DNA of 64,000 bases, taken from Tanytarsus gracilentus (Eukaryota > Arthropoda > Insecta > Diptera > Chironomidae). Under the pieces are notes generated by a model. That model had not been told where the DNA came from and did no database searches. It saw only the letters and a list, made by a program, of their open reading frames with translations. Each line of letters opens with the position of its first letter. Within the stretch, counting starts at the first letter, position 1. The translations under genes and the position numbers were made by a program. Shown here one piece after another: positions 22,638-34,200 of this stretch. The stretch covers positions 4,569,501-4,633,500 of the forward strand of contig JAXRKN010000041.1 in the NCBI GenBank assembly GCA_038502055.1. Reading direction: 5' to 3'.

Positions 22638-23257
22638 TTTGAAGGTTTTTCTATTGCTGGATGTTGATTAAATGACTCGAAAGCTTACACAATGAGTTTT
22701 AGACTGTCACAGATAAGCTTTTTATCAGCTATGAACCAATTTTTGTTCTTCTTATATTGTAAAATCACAGGAGGAAGAAAAAATCTTTTAATTTGACTTT
22801 TCAATCACTTTTGTGTTGTTTTAGTTTGGTTTTCGATTAAAGAGTTGACTTAATTGTCAACTTAAGCACTATATGGTGTTAATCGTCTCGAGTTTGACGA
22901 CTTTTTACGCGATTTTCAATTTTTTCACTCCAATTTTTTTTCCAGGGCAGAGTAAGATGAAAAAATTACGCAGAAAGACAATTGAGAGGTTTTGAAAATT
23001 TGAATTTAACCGTTTGAAAATTTAATGAAATAGTGCAGGGTTCAGAAAGAGGAACAATTTATTTTAAAATTTAATTTTTAAATATTTATAGTTTAAAATT
23101 ATATTTTAAGAAAACTTAGAATCAAAATGAATTTTTCAATATTTTATTTAAATATTGACTAAATAAAATAAAACAAACAAAAATATTTTAATCTTAATTA
23201 CTTAATTAAATTAATCGTAAAGTGACTAAATTAAAATTTTAGAGCAAATAAAAATGG
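22638..23257. other. Basigin upstream region
   Basis: Lies between the basigin start codon and the 3' end of the next minus-strand GTPase gene. It should contain the basigin promoter and 5' untranslated region. I could not fix a TATA box or initiator. Confidence 0.4.
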
Positions 23258-25745
23258 TTAAAATAATTTTTTAATAATTTTCAAAGGAATTTTCACAGGT
23301 GCTTTAATTAATTCACCTGCAAAATCCACAACATCCTCAACACCGTTACAAAGAGTTTTTCCAACATTTTCATCGTCTCTTTTTTGCTTCTTGTCACTTT
23401 GTTTTTCCATTTGTTCCGTCAACTTTGCATTATTTTGCTCAAGAAAATTTAACTTCGTATCAAACTCAAGTTTCCTGATTTTTTCGGCCATTTCAATTTC
23501 GTTCGCTTTTTGACTCTCAACAATTTGATTTTTAAGCATTTCATTCTGACGCAAAAGTTCATTGTTGGCTTGCGCCGAAGACTGTTGAACTTCATTAATT
23601 CTTTGAATCATTTGCTGCCTCATTCTTTCATTGTCGGCTTCGACCTGCTTCATTTGACTTTCATATTGCTGTCGAAATCTTTCCTTATCAACTTCAGCTC
23701 TTCTCGCTGACTCTTGAACTTCTTGCTGATATTTATCTTCTTGTCTTTTTCGTTCATTCATCAGCTCTTGCTGATGCTTTGCTGAATTTTTATCCATGAT
23801 TTTCTTAAAGTTCTCATTTTGAGATGTTAAAGAGTTGATTTGAACTTTAAATTGTTCAGCTTCTTTTCTTCTTTCCTCAAATATTTTCTCTTGATCTTTT
23901 GCTCGAGCTTGAGCTTCTTCTTGAAGTTTTAAGATGACTTTCATGCTTTCCTCTTTTTGTTTGTTGAGTTCATCGATTTGCTTTTTAACCTCAACGAATC
24001 TTTGATACTCTCGCATTGTTGACTCGCGCCATTTCTGGAAATATTTTTCCATTTTTTCTGTTAGCTCATTTTGAAACTTTAAAATTCTCTCTTGGTCTTC
24101 GATCTTTTCGGTTTTGAGGAAAGTTTGAATTGCTTTATTTTTTGTGGTTTCGTTTTTTTGATTGATGTAAATCTCAAAATTTTCCTGATTAAAGTCCAAA
24201 TTGTCTTTTAATGAGTTTTTATATAAATTCAACTGCTCATCAGCGATTTCCTTCAACTGATTGTTCGCCATTGTCTCGTAAATGTTTGAAGTGTCGGGAA
24301 TTTTTGTGTTCTTAAATGCCTCGAAGTAGGCACTGATGTAATTGCGAAATTCAGCTCCACTCACTTCTTTCCCAAAAATAGATTTTTTGTTCAAATTTCC
24401 CGGTGCCAAAAGTGACTCGACAAGAGTTTTAAGATATTTATTGAAATCCGGATCAAGTTTAGCCCACTCGCCTTGAAAGTTCGCCTTGCTCACAGCATTT
24501 CCGGGATGTCCGAGCAAAAAGCATTTAATGCTGTCGAATGACTCGTAAATGTTTTGTCGAATCGATTGTGCGACAGTGTTTGGACGACCGGAAGCACTCA
24601 AGAACTTATCGAGATAAGTTTCACCGCCACCGTAACCGAAGCCACCAAGAATTCCTTCATGAGCCCAATCGCGAATTAAAAATAAAAGTCGCTGAAAAGG
24701 TTTCCACTGTGATTTTTTCATCTGATTAATGAATTTCGTTAAGTTTGTCGCCATCTCAAGATACTCGATCTGATTCTCCTGAATTTCACCTCTCGAGTTG
24801 ACAATTTGAATTGAGGAAATTAAAGTTGAGAGTCCGAAAATTCTCGCGTTCTCATCTTGAGTCGAGCCGATCTCAAAGAGTCCTTGTGTGTCCATGACAA
24901 TTATGGCGATTTTTTCACTTGGTGAATCATGAAGGAAAACATCCGGCCAAAAAAGAATTCCTTTGGTGTCGGGATCAAATCCGTGTTTCCATGAAAAACC
25001 ACTGAGTGGTTTGTTGCCATCGTCCATCCAGTTTTCAACGGTTGGTTTGCTCATTTTTGATATTGTGGCGTACTAAAAATGTGAAATTTAAAAATTCGTT
25101 ACTTTTTTAATCAAAAAAAAATTGAAATTTTTTAAAATTTCAGAAAAAAATTTGAAATTTTTTTAAAATTTCAGAAAAAAATTTGAAAATTTTTTAAAAT
25201 TTCAGAAATATATTAAAATTTTTTTAAAATTTCAGAAAGAAATTTAAAAATTTTTAAAATTTCATAAAAAAAGAAAAATTTAAATTTTTTTTAAAGTTCA
25301 GAAAAAAATTTGAAATTTTTTTAAAATGTTCAGAAAGAAATTTAAATTTTTTTTAAATTTCAGAAATATATTTAAATTTTTTTAAATTTAATAAAAAAAA
25401 ATTGTAAATTATTTTAAATTTAAGAAAGATTTTTTAAAATTTCATAAAAAATGAAAAATTTAAATTTTGAAATTATTTTCAAAAATTGCCCGAAAATCAC
25501 GAAATAATTCCAATTTGGTTTCTCCCTCTCAAACTCACATTAGCGTACAAATATCGCAAGCAGTAACCCAAGAAGAAACTTTTTCCCTTTCGATATTCGC
25601 CAATGATTGACATGACGACAATTTTACGGTCTTTAACTTCCGGATGCAGTAAAATTCCATCCAGTACTTCATTTCGATTGTGAAATTCTTTTACTCCGTT
25701 CACATCGCGAACCTCCAAAATATGAATTGGTGTCATTATGGCCAT
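23258..25745 (-). CDS. Atlastin/GBP-like large GTPase with long coiled-coil tail
   Basis: Two minus-strand exons, 25539-25745 and 23258-25072 (phase 0), giving 673 aa. P-loop GEYRKGKS at 49-56, DTQG from 130, RD at 203-204 and the GGFGYGGGE loop match the paralogue at 15606. The intron position is also the same, just after LYAN. It has no signal peptide and no hydrophobic hairpin; instead a long Gln/Glu/Lys-rich coiled coil (about 395-625) leads to a short amphipathic, basic end (APVKIPLKIIKKLF), a plausible membrane-touching helix. Overall architecture is closer to GBPs than to atlastin. An acceptor 11 bp before the ATG and a strong donor at 26990 suggest a 5' untranslated exon upstream. Likely dynamin-like membrane or defence function; not proven. 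Confidence 0.88.
25080..25470. repeat. Intronic AT minisatellite in GTPase gene
   Basis: Eleven or so imperfect copies of a unit of about 32 bp resembling TTTAAAATTTCAGAAAAAAA fill the single coding intron of the minus-strand GTPase. The TTTCAG motifs are on the plus strand and are not splice sites of this gene. Confidence 0.8.
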
Positions 25746-26152
25746 TTTTGTTGAATCTAAAATTAAAAATATTGTGAAATAATTAAATTCAATTTAATTG
25801 AGAATTAAAACGAAATTGAGAATAATTTAACAGACAGTAAAATCCATAAAATTATGCGAGTTGTCGATAAAATTTATTTAGGTTTAAAAATTAAATAAAA
25901 TTTAAAATCAACCAATCCCAAATTATCATTGGACACCCCTTAAAAAAGTTTAATATACAATTTTCTTTAAATATTTTATCTATGAATTATTTAGAGAGGC
26001 AATGATAATAAAATCTAGATAGCATTCACGCAATAAAACTAATTCAAGGACGTTATCAAAATGTCTCGCTTTGAAAATTTTACTTTTGGAACTGCCAATC
26101 TTATCACTTAAGTGTTCCGAGAATTTTAAGCTAACATCCGATGATATTTAAT

Positions 26153-26307
26153 CACAGATGGGCAATTAGAAAAAATTACAAAAAAATTGCATGTAATTTA
26201 ATTAAATTTTTGGAAATTAAATGAATTTTGTATGAAAATGTAATTAATTAAATTAAATTTTTTGTAATGTAATTTTTACTCGATTACAATGTAATTGCCC
26301 ATCTCTG
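26153..26307. mobile_element. hAT-type MITE, copy 3 (155 bp)
   Basis: Ends CACAGATGGGCAATTA and TGTAATTGCCCATCTCTG. Flanking 8-mers TATTTAAT and AATTTCAT match at six of eight positions, consistent with an aged target duplication. It lies inside the putative 5' intron of the minus-strand GTPase gene. Confidence 0.8.
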
Positions 26308-26990
26308 AATTTCATCGAAAGTTTATTATTAAAGTTGTTTAATTTTTTTCTATTTCCACTAAACTATTTTGATTTTTTTTTGAATAAAATTTAATTATTT
26401 CGAATAATTTATGGAGACTGTTAATAATTTGGTTTTAATTGCAAAAACTAAAAAGAAATTTAATTAAAAAATATCTCAAAATTAAATATAAAAAAAAATT
26501 AAGCACCAAAAATGTTTTTAAATATTTTCAATAAATTTTCGAAAAATCAAAATTAAATTTTTTAATAAAGTTTATTTAATTATTTTATTTTTATATCAAA
26601 CCTTTTTTTAAATTATGACTTTTCTAATCAACGCTCGATAGTCGACTGCCCGAAATTTTAGTATACGACAATGGCAACTGATATGAAAATGTTACTTTGC
26701 TTTGTGATAAAATCAATTCAAAAGGTTTTCACGCGCAATTCTAACTTTTATTATTACTATTATTTCATTTTGAGTACGGCAAATGGCTCACTTAACAGCA
26801 ATAAAAGTTTAACAGTTTAACTGATATTTAACAATTTTTATAACTTGAACTCTTAAGATGAACGATAATTACATTTAAAAAAACTTCAAACTGAAAATAT
26901 TTTAACAGTTTTTAATGAGATTTTTTTTAATTCTATTTTATAAATTTTAAATTTTTTAAATTAATTAATTAATCAGACAAAACGACTTAC

Positions 26991-27080
26991 CTTTGTAACT
27001 TTAGTTAGCCTTAATTTGTTTTAATTAAGAAGTTTTTATTATAAAATTATAAGTAAAAGCTCTGCAAAACCCTTCAAAAG
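26991..27080 (-). other. Possible 5' untranslated exon of the minus-strand GTPase
   Basis: On the minus strand the sequence CAAAG followed by GTAAGT at 26990-26985 is a textbook splice donor. The matching acceptor TTTTAG is at 25757-25758, just before the start codon. The upstream limit is unknown; 27080 is a guess. Confidence 0.35.
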
Positions 27081-28276
27081 TTTCAACAAAGCTGTTTTAG
27101 GTTTCATCGACCTGGATTTCCCAAAATGTTTTTATTTGTTAAAGCTCATAAGGAAACCTGGCAGTCCATCTCCTCTGTAAACATCTTAGTTTTTTTGAAT
27201 TTCGATTTCTGGTTTGATTTTTCTTTGTTTTTAAAATTAAAAATTAATATTAAAAACCCAAAATTAATAAAAATTAGAAAAATTTCATGTTCTGTGTTTT
27301 TAAAAGCTCGTCACTCGATAAATTCTTATCTTAAAAATGATAAAATCCCGAAATTCAAATTTTGGGATTTCAAGATTAAAAATGGAGCGGGATTCCCGAA
27401 CCTCTCTTCTTATCTCTTAAAGCTTGCTAATAAAATTAATCATTATGGCATGGCTAAAAAATATTGACGATAATTATCTGCGAGAAATTATTTGTGGTTT
27501 CAGTAGCTTGCCAAAATTCAATAAGAAAAGATAGAAAAAAAAATAATTCAGAGCTGAAGATTTTTAAATTAATTCAAACTTAAAAAAGGTAAAAATAAAA
27601 TTTAAATTTCATGGTAAATTTTTAATTTTCAAATATAATTAGTCAAAGTGATTTTAATTCAAATTAAATTTCCAAATTTTTGCGATTTATCCGAAAAATT
27701 TTTTTTTTTCATCTTAAATTTTTTGTCTCAATAATTTTTAAGAATAGAAATTTAGCTAAAAATTAATTAATCAATTAAATTTTGTTTTAAAAAATAACCT
27801 TAATTAATTCAATCAAATTTTAATAAAATTATAAAATTAAAACAAATTAATGAATCAAACTTTTTTGAAAAATTTCCTTTTTACAATTTTAATTTTTTCA
27901 AAATTTTTTTCAGGCAGTTTTGAATTTTATTCGAAAAGTTCAAAAATTTAAAATTACGAATTGTTCTTAATTATTTTGAATTTGACGTGAGTATAAAATA
28001 ATTTCATTTAATTATTATTAAACTCTATTTTTCAAAGAAAGTCGATGGTGCACAGCTGTTTGTTATCTAAAGCCAAAAAATATTGATAATTCTCAAGTGT
28101 GATATCTTATCTGAAGAATTATTTCAACTGGTAAGATTTTAAAACGGATGACCAGATGAACAGTTTTATGACTAACTAATGATGATGAACTTTTTAATAA
28201 TTTTTTTAAATTTATTTTAGTTTTTTCCAAAAACCAGTTAAATTTTAAAACTTTATAAAAAATTTTAAATTTCAAA
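27081..28276. other. AT-rich intergenic region upstream of the second NACHT gene
   Basis: No supported exon. A TATAAAA at 27992-27998 could serve the gene starting at 28277, but I see no convincing initiator at the right distance. Confidence 0.4.
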
Positions 28277-31200
28277 ATGGAGCAGACGAAAAGTTCACCA
28301 GAAAAAGTTGGTGAGTCATCGGGCGTGGCATCAAAATTAATTTTTAACAAAATAAATTCAAGTAAAATTCTAATTTTAAATTCACAAATTTTACGTAAGT
28401 CAAATAATTTAATTAAAATTCTTAAAATACAAAATTGTAAAAATTTAGAGGAATTTGAAAAGCTTTTCACAAATTTAAAGCCTGAAAAATTTGCGAATGT
28501 TTTTCTCGTTAGTGTCGACACAAAAAATGAAGATGAAAAATTTATCGACACAATAAAAATGAAAATTATCGAGAAATTTTCACAAACTCGTTCAATTTTG
28601 CTTCAAATAAATTCAAAAATTTTCTTAAAAAAGAAAAATGAAAAGCTCAAAGAAGTAAATTTAAATTTAAGTGACGAAGAAATTCAAAAAAATTTAAAAG
28701 ACCGAAAATTTTCCACAGAAATTTTTCTCAACCTGCAAAAAGATTTAAAAATTTCCGATTGGGATTTTGAGAAAATTTTAAGGTATGAAAAAAATATCGA
28801 AAATATTTTTTCGTTCGCGATTAATTCTCGCGATGATTTTTGCCTCCAACTTTTGAATCTTTTCGATTTAAATTTTTCACAAGAAAACCAAAATAAAATT
28901 TTAATTTCCACGATTCAAAGTAAAAACATCGAAAACTTTTTCGCACTTTTAAATATTTTCGAGAGTTTAGAAGAATTTTCAGAGCCACAAAATGAAGAAT
29001 TTGAAAATATTTTTAAAGCTGCAGTAAAGAGAAAAAATTTAAAATCCTTAAAATTTTTAATTAAAATTTTAAACTTTGAGAATTTTCCAATTAAAGAAAT
29101 TTTAAATTTTACAATCGAGAAAGAATTTTTTGATATTTTTAATTTAATTAAAGAAAGCGAAAAATTTCCATCTGAAATCTTTGAGGAAGGCATTAAAGTT
29201 TTGAATGCCATCGAAAAGCTTCACGAAGACATTAAAAATGACAATTTAGAAAACGTTAAAGAATTCACTCAAAATCACTCAAAATTTCTCTTTTGTTACG
29301 GCAATCGAAAAGTTTGCGCTCTCGAGCTCGCGATTGACTGCGAAAGCTACAAGATTTACTCTTATCTAAGATCAAAATGCTTCGCAACGCACGACAAAGA
29401 AAATCTTGATAGTAAAATTAAAAATTTATCAGACGAAGTTAAAGAAATAATTCGCAAAGAAAATTTAAAGTACACTCAAAATTATCCAAACGCATTCATA
29501 GGACTTTTACTCGAAAAATGTAAATTCGACGCACTTTCGCCAATTTCAGCGTTGGAAGTTCAAGAAATGTTAATCGACTTGAGTGAAATCGAAGAACTTC
29601 AAGTTTATTTAGAAAAAGCTTCGAAAGCTAATTTTGAAATTATTTTTGATTTCGCGACTGAGAGTGTCAAGTCTATGGATCCCAGAGCCGACGAACACAC
29701 AATGGGTCTGGCTTACTTTGACAGTGGTGAACTTTATGTCGGTAAAGACTTGAGCAAGTTTGAGCGTTATGGAACTTTCATGCACGAATTGACGCATTTA
29801 ATTTTTTATTTAATTTATCAAAATTGTGGTTTGCCTTACTGTGAAAATGACAGTGAGAGGGAAGAGTTGTGGCTTGAAATTCTTCATGAAACTCGAATGA
29901 AATTGAATGAAAATCCAGAGCCAATAATTGAGTGGGTTTTTATGTGTTATAAAGCTGGATTTCCGCAAAATGCTGAACTTGCAGTTCGAGTCAATCACAT
30001 CATGGCTCGATACTCGAAAGATCCTCAAAAAATTGAAGAATTAAAAAAAAATTTTAAATCGCTTTTTGATTTTAATGAAAAATTTATTATCCCAGATTTA
30101 AAAATTCCAAACCTTCTCAGAGTAAATAAACTCAACAAAGATTTCGGTGTTGTCGACAAAATTCTCAAGTCTCCATTAAACCTCAACGCTTCAGTTGAAA
30201 CTGAATTATCGAGTTTAGAATTTAAAAAAGTTTTCGTCACTTCAAACGTGCCAAAATTAGCGTTGATTAAAATCTACAACGCGATTGAGAATTCTTATGA
30301 TAATAAATTAAATTTTAAGTTGAAAAATATTTTTATTGAAAATAATTTCACGAAAAGTGAGCTTGAAAATTTAATTAATAATTCAAAAATTGACCGAGTT
30401 ATTTTTTACGTAACAGATGCAAAATATTTTGAGGATATTTTAACGCTGATCAACGACAAAGTTCAAGTCATTGTTGTGGGTGAGGAAAATCTAAGAAATC
30501 ACCCGAAAATTTCAGACTTTAAAAATCTTTCAAGAAACTTCGAGTGGAAAAATTTAACGAAAAGAACAAAATTAAATCTTTTACACAAAGAATTTTCATT
30601 TCAAGGAAAAGATTACAAATTTTCTGAGTTTTTCAACGTCGATTTTTGCCCAACTGAAGTTCTGCCGTTTTTGTGCTCTGACAAAAAAATTAAATTAAAA
30701 ATTAACAAAAATTATGAAAATGTTGAAAATTTAATTCCACGAAAAATCGCAAAAGACTCGAAAGAAATTTCCATCGAGGTTCTGATAAAGTCGACAGAGA
30801 ACGAGAAAATTGTGTTAATTTCCGACATCGCCGGAAGCGGCAAGACGACCACCCTCCAAAATGTCCACGGACTCTTTATCCAAAATAATCCGCACTTTTG
30901 CATTTATTTTGTTCCGCTTCGAGAACATTTCGAAAATCTCGCAGACGATTTTGACGAAAGTTTTCAAGATAAAATGAAAAAATTACTAAACCTCAACCCA
31001 CTCGAGGAGTCAATTTTTATCAAGAAATTCTCTCAAGCTCAAGTGAAAATTCTTTTCGACGCGTTCGACGAAATTTCGCCAAAGTGCAAAGAAAATACTT
31101 TGAAAATTTTTAAACTTTTTAAAGCGCAAGAAAAAAATCAAATTTGGATCACGACTCGAACGCACTTGGAGCATGACCTCGAAAGTGAACTTGATGTTTT

Positions 31201-34200
31201 CGCTCACAGACTCAAAATTTTAGATAAAAGCGAACAAATTGAATTTTTAAAATTGAACTGGAAAAATTCGAATGAGGATGAAAAATTTATTGAAAAATTC
31301 GCAAAAAGTTTAGTTGAAAAAATTTCTCAAGTGACAAATTCGAGCGTGATTGGAATTCCTTTAATCATTGAAGGACTCGCGAATTTCTACAAAGACAAAA
31401 TTAATTCAGATTTTATTGAAAAAATTCAAAACCTAAAAATTTCATCAATTTACGACGAAATTATTTTACAAGCGGATTTCAAAATTTTCGCCTCTAAATA
31501 TCCCGATGCTTTCGAAAGTCACTTAAACCGTATTGAAAGCATCATGAAGATTCACGAATGTCTCGCGATTTCTCATTTTTTCGATAAAACTCTTGCTGAA
31601 AATTTAAGAATGCATTTCGATCCCGAAGACAGCGAGTGGACTTTAGAGGAAATTTCACGCGGCGGCATCGTGAGTTATGACAAAAATAATCAAATAAAAT
31701 TCAATCACGAAACTTATGCTGAAAATTTAGTCGCTTGTGTTCTTTTGAGAATTTTAAAGACTGTCAAAAATCCAACAAATCACGAAATTTATTTTTTCAT
31801 TAAAATTTTAACGGAAAAAAATTTTCAAATCACGCGGATGTTCTTGAATGACATGATTGAGAATTTTAAATCGAGAAATTCACTCGAAAGTTTTAAAATT
31901 TTAAGTTCGAGCTTAGAAATTTGTGACGTCATCAGGTCTAAAAATTTAAATCTTTTACATTTTCTGGCGAAAGAAAATCTTTTGGATTTTTTGGATTTTA
32001 TTTTAAGGCTTGTTAAAAAATCTGACAGAGATTTATGCGAAAGTCTCATTAACTTTGAGTCGAAAACAGTTTTGATGGAAATTTTACCAAAAATTAAAAG
32101 CGAAGAAAAATTTTCACAATTTTTAGATGAAATTTTCGATATTTTCGGGGAAAAATTGATGAGTTATTTTTACATTCGCGCTGACAGCGATAAAAACACA
32201 ATTTTTTATCACATTTCAGATGCAAAAGTTGAACTTAAAATTTTGAAGATTTTTAACGAAAAATTTAACGCTCAAAAATTCGAATATGAAGAAATTAAAA
32301 AAGTTTTCTTTCACGTCAACGGAGAACTTAAAACTTTCGTTAGATTTTCAATTGCTAAAAATTCAGATCCAGAAAAAGTTGAAGAAATTTTCGACTTTGT
32401 GCGAAAAAATCTAAAAAAAGAAGACCAAAAAAAATTAATTAGAGTAAAAGACAAATCTATTCAAAATATTTTCAATCATTCGCCTTTCCTTGACTCTAAA
32501 ATTTTCCATCTCGTTTTTGATTTTGTGGAAAATTTATTTTCACCCTCAGAGCTCAAAGAAGTTTTTTGCGATTTTCCCGAAAGCGATAACATTTTTCAGA
32601 TCGCATCAAACGCCTCAAAAAATGTCGAAGATTTTAAATTTTTGTGGGATAAAATTTGTAAATTTTTCGACGAAAATGAGAGAAAAAGATTTTTTATGCT
32701 TCCTTGCTATCACAACCGAAACGTCCTTCAACTCTCTGCACAAAATATTTCACAAGTTTTTTCATTTATTTTAAACCTAACCGAAGAATTAAATTTGAGT
32801 GAAGAAGAAAAGCGAAAATTATTTTTCGGAAGAGATTTAGAAAAATGCGATTTGCTGCTTTTTAACGTTTATAACGGATCGAGAAAACATTTCGAAGCTT
32901 TTTTCGAGAAAGTAATTAAATTTTTCGGTAAAGAAAAACTCGAAAAGATTTTAAGGACAAAAGGTGAAGGATTTTTGAGTTTGGCGTCGCGAAGCAACAA
33001 AAATTTAGACACAATTGAGTTTTTGTGGGAAACTTTAGAGGAAATTTTAGGCGAAAAGTTTCCAAAACATTTAAGTCAAAAAGACAAAAAAGGCGACAAA
33101 ATTTTACATCACGCCTCGCATCACGCAACCACTAAAGAAATTTTTGAGTTTTTGTGGTTGAAAATCTCTGAAAATGATGAAAATAAAAAAGATTTAATCT
33201 TGCAAAAAGGTTTTGGAGGCAGAAATATTTTACAGCTTTCGGCGCAAAACAAAAACGACCGAAGAATTTTCATTTACGTTTTCGACTTGTTTGAAAGTTT
33301 TTGTGGGAAAAAAGAAATTAAAAATTTAATTTCCGAAAATAATTCGTGGAATAGAAATTTGCTGACTTTAGTCGTGACTTTTGACTCGAAATCGAACTTG
33401 GAATTTTTAATCGAAAAAATTGTCGAGTTTTTTGATGAAAACGAAAGAAAAATTCTTCTCAAAAATTCAAAAGGATTTCGTGGGAGAAATTTGCTGAGTT
33501 TATTGGCGGCAGACGACAAAAAGAGAGAATCAGTTGAGATTTTATGGAAATTTTTCAAAGAAAATTTAAGCGACAACGAAATTTTTGAACTTTTAACGGA
33601 AAAAGACGATCAAGGAAATAATTTTTTGCACATGGCCGCACTTGGCGCAATTTCGATGGAAAATTTCATTTATTTTTGGAATAAATTTCAAATTTATGAG
33701 AGAGCAAAAGTTAAAAAGATTTTAAGCCGAAGAGGATTTAAGGAAAGAAACATTTTGCTCACTTCAATCGCTCACAAAAGAGAAAACACTTTTTTCTATA
33801 TTTTTGAGAATATTTCCTGCAAGTTTTTTACGTGCAGCGAAGTCGTGAAGGATGTTGATGAAAATGGCGAAAATTTTCTTCACTATCTCGCTCGGTTTGG
33901 TTCAGTTTCGATGTTAAAATTCGCTTTTAATAAAATTAAAAGCGTGCAACGAGGAAAAAAGCTTAAGAATTATTTAAAAATTAAAAATAAAAATCAGGAA
34001 AATATTTTTCACTGCGCAGCTCAGAAAAATTTCAATCGGCTTTCATTGGAATTTCTTTACAAGGAAATTACAAAAGTTTTAAGCAAATCTGAGGTTAAAA
34101 AATTACTAACGGAAGCTTCAAAGTTTGATAAATCTCCGCTTCATTGCGTCATTCGAAGCAACACGTCAGAAATTTTTAAATCTTTCGTTAAAAATTATGA

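Noticed and set aside
25497..25538. Read-through of the GTPase first exon (ending RGRNQIGIIS)
   Set aside because: A GTGAGT donor at 25538 falls exactly where the paralogue has its intron, after LYAN.
27126..27467. 113-codon plus-strand open frame
   Set aside because: Lys/Phe/Ile-rich composition of the AT background, no domain, no splice or promoter support.
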